Source of the DNA: a virus
Length of the DNA stretch: 22,309 nt
Strand: one strand, 5' to 3'
IMG/VR virus record: IMGVR_UViG_3300042197_003178
Coordinates: 1 to 22,309 of that record
Shown here in pieces: positions 7,804 through 13,912 of this stretch. Under the pieces are notes generated by a model that was given only the letters and a program-made list of their open reading frames with translations, ran no database searches and was not told the DNA's origin. Within the stretch, counting starts at the first letter, position 1. The number at the start of each line of letters is the position of its first letter. Position numbers and translations under genes: made by a program.

Positions 7804-8730
7804 TTATATAACTACTATGTTTCCTAACATATTCGCAGGCTCAGATTGACTGCGATATTTAAATGTATTTCCTGTAGCAGCAGACATTGGTATTGTAAAT
7901 GTAATTGTTTGGTTTTGATCTGCTATATTCGGTGATGCTCCTTGTGATGAAATAAAATCATTCGCTGGAGCAACGTTAGAAGAATCGAGTATTTCTAAAA
8001 TTTGTCCTGAACGTGTATTTGTAAATCTTATAGTTTCACCTCTTTGAGCAATAATATCTGGATCATTTTCTCCAGCTGTAAGTAATCCTGGACCAGTCAC
8101 TAGATAATTAGAAGTTGTAGCACCACCAAAAGAATATGTTCTACGTGTAATAACTGTACCAGTTGCACCATCTACTGAAGAAATTGCTGCATCTAAAGTA
8201 ATAGATGAAGCAGTTGGATTTGATATTGACATACCAGTACCAGCAATAATTGCAATATCAGATAATGAAGCATTTGATCCTGTTAAACGAATTGTTCTTT
8301 GACCTGCTTGAATAGCTTCAGCACTTAAAGAAAAAGTGACAGGGGCTGGATTATTATTTGTAAGAGTGATTGTGCTTGCATCAGTACGAGTAATTGTAAG
8401 TCCAGCATTTGCTGATAAAACTGATATATCATCAGTTGTAGCATCTGATCCTGTTAATCTTACTTTTGCACCACTTGCTACTGTTTCAGCACTAATTGCA
8501 TAAGTAGTATTTGTATCTATGTCTGTGTTTGGTACGAAATTAGTTCCATCAAATTTAAGTGTTGCGCCATTTGAAATTGCTGTTGATGGGATTGCGACAC
8601 GCACAGTGCTTCCACCTAATGCGTTATATAATTCATCAAAGTTAGAATTGATTTTTACACCACCATCACGTAAAGTATTACCTGTTCCGTCATTCGGGGA
8701 TGACCCAACTCCAATTATTTGTTTTGCCAT
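7804..8730 (-). CDS. Fibre-like structural protein with cupredoxin-like C-terminal domain, in the gp16 slot
   Basis: 308 aa. The N-terminus GVGSSPNDGTGNTLRDGG followed by KINSNFDELYNAL is a common capping motif of phage fibre and collar proteins. Two tandem repeats of about 48 residues follow at about 77-124 and 132-179. They share the plan ISAE..AxG..xRLTGSxAxxxDI..xAxxGxxIxxxxASxITL. Residues of about 207-308 follow the layout of the plastocyanin-like domains that end some marine phage fibres: GPG near 213, NDPDIIAQRGETIRFTN, then a closing TFKYRS..EPANMLGNIVVI. The copper ligands of true cupredoxins are not evident. The gene lies between gp15 and gp17, where T4 encodes the small terminase gp16, but nothing in it resembles gp16. 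AGGAA precedes the ATG. Likely a virion-surface or head/neck-fibre protein; exact location unknown. Confidence 0.85.
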   Translation of the reverse strand: MAKQIIGVGSSPNDGTGNTLRDGGVKINSNFDELYNALGGSTVRVAIPSTAISNGATLKFDGTNFVPNTDIDTNTTYAISAETVASGAKVRLTGSDATTDDISVLSANAGLTITRTDASTITLTNNNPAPVTFSLSAEAIQAGQRTIRLTGSNASLSDIAIIAGTGMSISNPTASSITLDAAISSVDGATGTVITRRTYSFGGATTSNYLVTGPGLLTAGENDPDIIAQRGETIRFTNTRSGQILEILDSSNVAPANDFISSQGASPNIADQNQTITFTIPMSAATGNTFKYRSQSEPANMLGNIVVI

Positions 8731-8742
8731 ATTTGTTTCCTA

Positions 8743-9504
8743 TTATGTTATATCGTATTCGGAAGTTTTAAATATATCTTCCCAAGTTTCACTCGTAATT
8801 CCACCTGTATTTAGGTTAGCTATTATCGTGTTTTGTCTATCTGGATTGCCAATATCAACAATCGTTTTAGATATAATTTTACCATCTGGGTTTGCATATC
8901 CAAAAAGATTAAGTTTTAATTGAAAACCTAATGTCCATGTCACAAACCTGCGTGTCTCAAAAGTACCATCATATTCGTCTACAAATGTCACACTATTTAA
9001 AATAATAGGAACATCAGTGACAATATCAAGAGGTGTTTTCATCGATTGAATACTCATCGTGAATTCTGGTGTAAAATAAGGTAGAATTTGTTCTACTATT
9101 TGTAAACCATCCTCTGTATTTTTAGATATACAATATAAATTTATATCTAAATTATATGGTACAGGAGCGAAAACTCTATTTGCTGTATTTACTCCAGCTC
9201 CAACTGTTTTATTCTTTTCGATAGATGCCATACGTGAAACTTTTCTCGTTGCATCTAAATTTAACCCAGTCATTTCAAAAGAAAGACGAGGTAAAGTAGT
9301 CATCAATTGATTGTCCAAAGTAGGATCTTGTTCTATACGTTGTATCCACTTTTCTTTTGGAGCATAAGCAATTGGAATTAATAAAGTTTGTTCTACTGTT
9401 CCGTTTGCTTTTTTTCTTTCAATTTTAAGATCTGAAAATATTTTTGCAAATCCTATAATACAATTTCTTATTGTTTCGTGATAATATGGTGGTTTATTTA
9501 ACAT
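8743..9504 (-). CDS. 15: Tail completion / sheath terminator protein gp15
   Basis: 253 aa (T4 gp15 is 272 aa). gp15 hexamers cap the tail tube and sheath and provide the surface that joins the tail to the head neck. Family features seen are the N-terminal PPYYHETIRNCIIGFAKIFSDL, then IPIAYAPKEKWIQRIEQDP, LPRLSFEMTGLNLDATRK, the PYNLDINLYCISKNTEDGLQ strand and EQILPYFTPEFT. GGAGA precedes the ATG, which begins two bases after the gp14 stop, indicating translational coupling. The order gp13-gp14-gp15 is that of T4. High confidence. Confidence 0.93.
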   Translation of the reverse strand: MLNKPPYYHETIRNCIIGFAKIFSDLKIERKKANGTVEQTLLIPIAYAPKEKWIQRIEQDPTLDNQLMTTLPRLSFEMTGLNLDATRKVSRMASIEKNKTVGAGVNTANRVFAPVPYNLDINLYCISKNTEDGLQIVEQILPYFTPEFTMSIQSMKTPLDIVTDVPIILNSVTFVDEYDGTFETRRFVTWTLGFQLKLNLFGYANPDGKIISKTIVDIGNPDRQNTIIANLNTGGITSETWEDIFKTSEYDIT

Positions 9505-9506
9505 GA

Positions 9507-10427
9507 TTAAAATTCTCCAAATGGATTATTTTCAGACCATGCTACCTTATTATTATTCGCATCTCTTTCAACTTTAACCGAAACGTTATCACCAAAGCCA
9601 CCTTGTTTATCAATATTCATATTTAAAGTACAAGTAGCAACAGCTTGAGTTCCTCCAGCTGGTGGTGCACTTATTGTAATTGTAGGTACACTCTTAAATC
9701 CATTTCCTACATTCGTAATTGTAGCACTATTTATTTTACCATTTAATATAGTACAAGTAGCTGTAGCATTTGTAAGTGGATTTCCACCAGTAAATGTTAA
9801 TGTTGGTGCTGATACATAACCTGCACCAAGATTTGTAAACGTAATACTGTTTACATACATTACTTCATTACGTGCAGGGTCAGTATTAAATGTTTTTAAT
9901 GGTTCAAATACATCAATCTCAGGTACACCTGTATCAATTTTTTCAGAAGAATATTGAAACAATTCAACTTGTAAGTCATAAGTATAAAGTTTTCCTAATT
10001 GATAAAAAGGATCTTTATCTTTTACAAATCTTATTTCAAATAAACTTTTTGTTAAAGGAAAATAAATTAAATCTCCTTCAACTGGACGATTTGTTAATAT
10101 GGTATTTCCATATTGACCTACTAATTGTTTCCATCTTCTTCTTGCTACAATTAATGTAGCTGAAGATTCAATCATTAAACCAAATTTACTTATAAATGAA
10201 CCTGCTCCATCATAATCTTTTACATTTTTAAAATACATTTCAACAGGATACGCATGATTAAATGTACTTAATGTATCTTCACCAAGAATTTGATCTTTAT
10301 TTACATATTTTCTTGGTATATAATATACAGTTTGAGCATAAATTCCTAAAGATTCTATAATTAAATCTTCTATTAGGTTTTGCTCATTAGCAGTTCCTTG
10401 TGTAAAATAAACATTTCTACTGCTCAT
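9507..10427 (-). CDS. 14: Neck protein gp14 with an inserted beta-repeat module
   Basis: 306 aa (T4 gp14 is 256 aa). gp14 with gp13 closes the filled head and joins it to the tail. Conserved gp14 segments include SSRNVYFTQGTANEQNLIED, IYAQTVYYIPRK, ARRRWKQLVG, EGDLIYFPLTKSLFEIRFV and the closing WSENNPFGEF. Between residues of about 193 and 268 lies a Gly/Thr/Pro-rich insert holding two related units, NLGAGYVSAPTLTFTGG and NVGNGFKSVPTITISAP, each followed by an ATAT/AVAT-CT strand. This is a repeat type seen in exposed phage virion modules, and it accounts for the extra length. The ribosome site TAGGA overlaps the gp13 stop. The core assignment is strong; the role of the insert is unknown. 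Confidence 0.92.
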   Translation of the reverse strand: MSSRNVYFTQGTANEQNLIEDLIIESLGIYAQTVYYIPRKYVNKDQILGEDTLSTFNHAYPVEMYFKNVKDYDGAGSFISKFGLMIESSATLIVARRRWKQLVGQYGNTILTNRPVEGDLIYFPLTKSLFEIRFVKDKDPFYQLGKLYTYDLQVELFQYSSEKIDTGVPEIDVFEPLKTFNTDPARNEVMYVNSITFTNLGAGYVSAPTLTFTGGNPLTNATATCTILNGKINSATITNVGNGFKSVPTITISAPPAGGTQAVATCTLNMNIDKQGGFGDNVSVKVERDANNNKVAWSENNPFGEF

Positions 10428-10431
10428 ATGT

Positions 10432-11172
10432 TTATCCTACTGAAAATTCTAATGGTGCGTTCTTTCCAACTAATGTGTCTTCTAACTCTTTTTTTTCTTC
10501 TGTTGCTTCAGCATATAGTTTATCACCATCAAGTGTCACACCTCCAGGAAGTTCTAATCCTGAAAATTTCTTTAAATTAGTGCCCCACTGTTGTTTAAAA
10601 AGAGCAGTGGTATAAGATTTTAACCATGGCTCATTATACATTTTAGTAAATGAAGCTGGATCTATTGCTTTATATCCATCGTATATAATATAATCACCAG
10701 CTTTTACAGCAGTTCCCCATTTAATATCTATATTTAATCTGTTTGTTAAACGATTAAAACGAAATAAAGGTTGACCATTTAATATTGTATCAAGTAATTG
10801 TAAATGATTCATTACTGTTGTATAATAAACAATTGAAGTAGATGTTAAATCATACAAGTCATTCAATCTTAATTGATATTGTAAATCGAATATATTTTTA
10901 CTTGTTGATGATCCTGCGTATATGGGAAATACTCTACTTACACCATAAACTATATCAGCAACAGGAATATATTTGTCACTGATATTTTGATTCGTGACTA
11001 AATGTGAAACATAAGTACGTTCAGAACCATCCCAATGATTAATATTGAAATATTCTATTGCTTCATCAAGACGATCTTCTAATTGACCATCATCAACGTT
11101 AATTTCTACAACTGGTGCACCCAATTTTCTAAGTGCATAATCTTTAAGTCCTTCACGAGTGGACACTGGCAT
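10432..11172 (-). CDS. 13: Neck protein gp13
   Basis: 246 aa (T4 gp13 is 309 aa; marine homologues are often shorter). It forms the head-completion ring under the portal together with gp14. The family-like N-terminus is clear: REGLKDYALRKLGAPVVEIN, then QLEDRLDEAIEYFNINHWDG. So is the C-terminal KSYTTALFKQQWGTNLKKF segment with LPGGVTLDG, as in marine gp13 proteins. GGAGGTG about ten bases upstream of the ATG is one of the best ribosome sites in the window. It starts three bases after the stop of the preceding fibre gene and is followed immediately by gp14. Confidence 0.9.
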   Translation of the reverse strand: MPVSTREGLKDYALRKLGAPVVEINVDDGQLEDRLDEAIEYFNINHWDGSERTYVSHLVTNQNISDKYIPVADIVYGVSRVFPIYAGSSTSKNIFDLQYQLRLNDLYDLTSTSIVYYTTVMNHLQLLDTILNGQPLFRFNRLTNRLNIDIKWGTAVKAGDYIIYDGYKAIDPASFTKMYNEPWLKSYTTALFKQQWGTNLKKFSGLELPGGVTLDGDKLYAEATEEKKELEDTLVGKNAPLEFSVG

Positions 11173-11175
11173 AAT

Positions 11176-13275
11176 TTAAGCACCTCCAAGGGCGATCGAA
11201 TAAGCTAAAGCATTTGAATTTGTTGCAGCAACTCCATTTGCAGCAGTAGCAACTGACACATTACTTCCTGCAGGATATCCTCCTCCTGCATTTGTATTAA
11301 ATTGTAAATAACCATCTGCATGCATCATTATTTTTGTAGTTCCCATAATAATTGAACTTCCAGATAAATATAAATCTCTAAATTTAGCACCTGTTGCTCC
11401 TAAATCCATAGTACTATCAGATGATGGTATTATAGAATTTCCAACTAAAATTGTTCCTGTTCCTTTTGGTGAAATACTAATTCCAATGTTTGTATCATTT
11501 CCTGTAGCAGAAATTACTGGTCTATTTCCAGCTGCAGCATTAGTAAGAGTTAATTCGTTTACTGCTGAAGCTGTTGTGTTGAATATAAGTTGTTCATTAC
11601 CATTCGCATCTGCTATAAATCCACCATTTGCTATTTTAGCTGCAGTAAGTGTTTTATTTGTTAATGTATCTGTTGTATCACGACCAACTAATGTATCAGT
11701 AGATGTTGGTAGTGTTAATGTACCAGTATTTACGATTGATGAAATAATTGGAGTTGTAAGTGTTGGTGATGTTCCAAAAACTAATGCTCCTGTTCCAGTT
11801 TCATCAGATATAACACCTGCTAATTGAGATGAAGTAGTTGAAGAAAAAACACTTAAATTATTTGATGTGTAAGTGACTGTTCCACCAGTGCCAAATGCAA
11901 CTGAACTTGAATCTGTACCAGTAAATGTTAATGTGTTGCTTGCTGTTAATGTTTTTCCATCAGCAATAGTTAAAGTTGATCCAGTTGCTGGTTGTGTGAT
12001 TGTAAGATTATTTACAGTAGTTGCTGTTGCTGCTCCGATATTTGGAGTAGTTAATGATGGACTTGTATTAAACACAAGTGACCCAGTTCCTGTTTCATCA
12101 GAAATTGCTGTTGCTAATTCTGCTGATGTTCCTGTAAGTGTATTTGTTGTTAAACTAATTGATTTATTTGTAAGAGTATCAGTAGTTGCTTTTCCAACTA
12201 GTGTATCTGTTGCTGATGGTAAAGTTAATGTTCCACTTGCAGTTGCTAAAACGTTTAATGTTGTTTTTCCTGAAGATGAACCACTTAATGCTAATGTTTT
12301 TCCTGCAGCAGTTTCGATATGTTCGCTTGATGTAAATGCGTCAGTAGCATCTTTCCATAAAATTGATTTATTTCCTTCACCAGATTCAATTACTATTCCA
12401 GCATCATTTGCAGATGCATCATTTGTAGCACCTTTTGCAATTAATATATTTTTATCTTCTACTTCTAAAGTTGAAGTGCTAAGTGTAGTTGTATTTCCAT
12501 TTACAGTTAAATCTCCTGTGACTGTTAAATTATTGCCAACTGTCGTAGTACCTGATGCAGCACCAAGATTTAAAGTTGTAGCAGCACCACCTATGTTTAG
12601 AGTTGTTGCTGTGGAATTTAATAAATTAAATGTAGTTTGGTTAGTAGTTAAATCACCACCTTTTACTTGAATATCTCCATCAACTGCTAAGTCTGCTTTA
12701 ATAGTTGTAGTGCCTGTTGCAGCACCAATAGAAGTTGCAGTAGAAGCACCACCTATATTAAGTGTAGTTGCTGTAGCATTTACTAAATTAAATGTAGTTT
12801 GAGAAGTTGTTAGATCGCCACCATTAATAGCTACATCACCACCGATTGTAGCATCACTTGTTGTAGTTAATAAAACTGATCTAACGTCTGACCATTTTTT
12901 AGATGCACTACCTAATGTATATGTGTTATCAGTATTTGGTAATATATTTGAATTTACATCAGCACCAAATACAACGTTATCAGTGTCAGCATCACCCATA
13001 GTGATTGTGCCACCATTAAATGTAGTTGTACCAGTGACAGTTAAATTGCCACCTACAGATACGTCACCTGATGTATTTAAAGAAGTTATTGTTGGAGTTG
13101 CTGAAGCGAATATATTTGACATATCAGCACGAAGTAATTCAAGACCACCTACTGTTGATCCGTCATGTACGACTGCTGTTTTCTTTGTAGTATTAATTGT
13201 GACTTCACCAACCACACCTGTAAATGAGTTATGTTGGTTTGTCGTTCCTCTTCGTAATTGTAATTGTGTTGGCAT
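11176..13275 (-). CDS. Repetitive tail-fibre-like protein, 699 aa
   Basis: It starts with LQLRRGTTNQHNSFTGVVGE, TINTTKKTAVVHDG and GGLELLRAD, a fibre N-terminal domain of the type found in Mtd-like and marine myovirus fibres. The rest is Thr/Ser/Gly/Asn-rich beta-repeat. Units with GGDLTTSQTTFNLVN and TATTLNIGGA appear near residues 150-176 and again at 205-231. ISDETGTGxLVF with TSPxLTTP occurs near 385-408 and 483-507. TDTLVGxxTTDTLTNK occurs twice. The C-terminus contains a DLGATGAKFRDLYLSG motif common in such fibres. Probably a trimeric adhesin or fibre shaft reaching towards the host. It directly precedes gp13, where T4 has gp12 and wac. The ATG lies one base after the stop of the 117-aa gene, with GAGGG as ribosome site. 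Confidence 0.88.
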   Translation of the reverse strand: MPTQLQLRRGTTNQHNSFTGVVGEVTINTTKKTAVVHDGSTVGGLELLRADMSNIFASATPTITSLNTSGDVSVGGNLTVTGTTTFNGGTITMGDADTDNVVFGADVNSNILPNTDNTYTLGSASKKWSDVRSVLLTTTSDATIGGDVAINGGDLTTSQTTFNLVNATATTLNIGGASTATSIGAATGTTTIKADLAVDGDIQVKGGDLTTNQTTFNLLNSTATTLNIGGAATTLNLGAASGTTTVGNNLTVTGDLTVNGNTTTLSTSTLEVEDKNILIAKGATNDASANDAGIVIESGEGNKSILWKDATDAFTSSEHIETAAGKTLALSGSSSGKTTLNVLATASGTLTLPSATDTLVGKATTDTLTNKSISLTTNTLTGTSAELATAISDETGTGSLVFNTSPSLTTPNIGAATATTVNNLTITQPATGSTLTIADGKTLTASNTLTFTGTDSSSVAFGTGGTVTYTSNNLSVFSSTTSSQLAGVISDETGTGALVFGTSPTLTTPIISSIVNTGTLTLPTSTDTLVGRDTTDTLTNKTLTAAKIANGGFIADANGNEQLIFNTTASAVNELTLTNAAAGNRPVISATGNDTNIGISISPKGTGTILVGNSIIPSSDSTMDLGATGAKFRDLYLSGSSIIMGTTKIMMHADGYLQFNTNAGGGYPAGSNVSVATAANGVAATNSNALAYSIALGGA

Positions 13276-13276
13276 T

Positions 13277-13630
13277 TTATACTAATCCCTCGTTATCAAT
13301 AAGTCTTAATCCCTCTGTTGCTTGATTATCATAAGTAAATAAAAGTACTTGACCAAAAGCATCAGTTGTTGGGTCTGTAATATTACCATAATCAGCTAAA
13401 GGAAATGCACCAAATTTAATTGCAAATGCTAATTGATTGAATAGATCGTCATCTTGTCCTTCTTGACCACCTACAACATCAGCACTAAAATATGCTATTT
13501 GTCCTGCAGCATTCTTATAATATAATCTTCCATCTGCGTAATTTAACGCAACTTCTTTATAACTTAAATCATTAACTGATGGCGCAAGATTCGGTGTTGC
13601 TGAACCTTTTAATTTAATTATTGTCGCCAT
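13277..13630 (-). CDS. Stand-alone fibre N-terminal-domain protein, 117 aa
   Basis: The first 50 residues (IIKLKGSATPNLAP, then LSYKEVALNYADGRLYYKN, then GQIAYFS) are the same type of N-terminal domain that opens the 930-aa and 699-aa fibres. It is normally followed by a long shaft. Here it is followed only by an acidic linker (GGQEGQDDD) and a short tail with FAIKFGAFPLADYG and VLLFTYDNQ. Such a protein could be a short adaptor or a fibre shortened in evolution; no frameshift remnant was seen after it, since the next gene begins with its own complete N-terminal domain. AAGGAA precedes the ATG at 13630. The stop overlaps the spacing of the next start. Confidence 0.85.
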   Translation of the reverse strand: MATIIKLKGSATPNLAPSVNDLSYKEVALNYADGRLYYKNAAGQIAYFSADVVGGQEGQDDDLFNQLAFAIKFGAFPLADYGNITDPTTDAFGQVLLFTYDNQATEGLRLIDNEGLV

Positions 13631-13670
13631 CAGTTAGTTTCCTTATTTTTTCTTTTTATTCTTTTCTTGT

Positions 13671-13862
13671 TTAGTCTTCATCTTCTTCAGAGCTATCAGA
13701 GTCAGAATCTTCATCCCAGTCGGTGTCTTCTTCTGAGTCATCTTCGTCTCCTTCGCATTCGTGATTTTCAAGTTCTTCAACTTTATCACGAAGAGTCATC
13801 AAATCTTCTTCTATTCTATCAATAATATCTGAAACAGTTTCTTCTTTTTTCTTCTTAGCCAT
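13671..13862 (-). CDS. Small coiled-coil protein with acidic tail (possible fibre chaperone)
   Basis: A 63-aa protein in three parts. It has a basic start (MAKKKKEE), a helix with a regular heptad series (V10, I14, I17, L21, L24, V28, L31 at 4-3-4-3 spacing), and a tail of nearly pure Asp/Glu/Ser from residue 38 to the end. AGGAGA precedes the ATG, and a TATAAATC box lies 22 bases upstream. It sits between two fibre genes. T4 gp57A, the chaperone that helps fibre proteins trimerise, is also a short (79-aa) coiled-coil protein with an acidic end, so a chaperone-like role is a reasonable but unproven inference. No sequence identity to gp57A is claimed. Confidence 0.8.
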   Translation of the reverse strand: MAKKKKEETVSDIIDRIEEDLMTLRDKVEELENHECEGDEDDSEEDTDWDEDSDSDSSEEDED

Positions 13863-13881
13863 ACTTGTCTCCTATGTTTAG

Positions 13882-13898
13882 TAGATTTATATAATCTA
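13882..13898 (-). promoter_or_regulatory. Late-promoter-like TATAAATC box within a small palindrome
   Basis: The minus strand reads TATAAATC at 13891-13884, one base off the T4 late consensus TATAAATA. It lies about 11 bases upstream of the AGGAGA ribosome site of the 63-aa gene. The same bases are part of a TAGATT-ATATA-AATCTA inverted repeat (13882-13898). The position in a 50-base gap, and the spacing, fit a late promoter. Confidence 0.4.
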
Positions 13899-13912
13899 AG
13901 ATATTATATCAA

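Noticed and set aside
8519-8923. 134-aa plus-strand frame spanning the gp15 / fibre-like gene junction
   Set aside because: It is antisense to two well-supported genes with good ribosome sites, and shows no recognisable domain.
11873-12670. 265-aa plus-strand open frame, Val/Pro/Ala-rich
   Set aside because: It lies fully antisense to the 699-aa fibre. Its composition is the complement of Thr/Asn/Gly repeat codons, and no ribosome site or family motif was seen.
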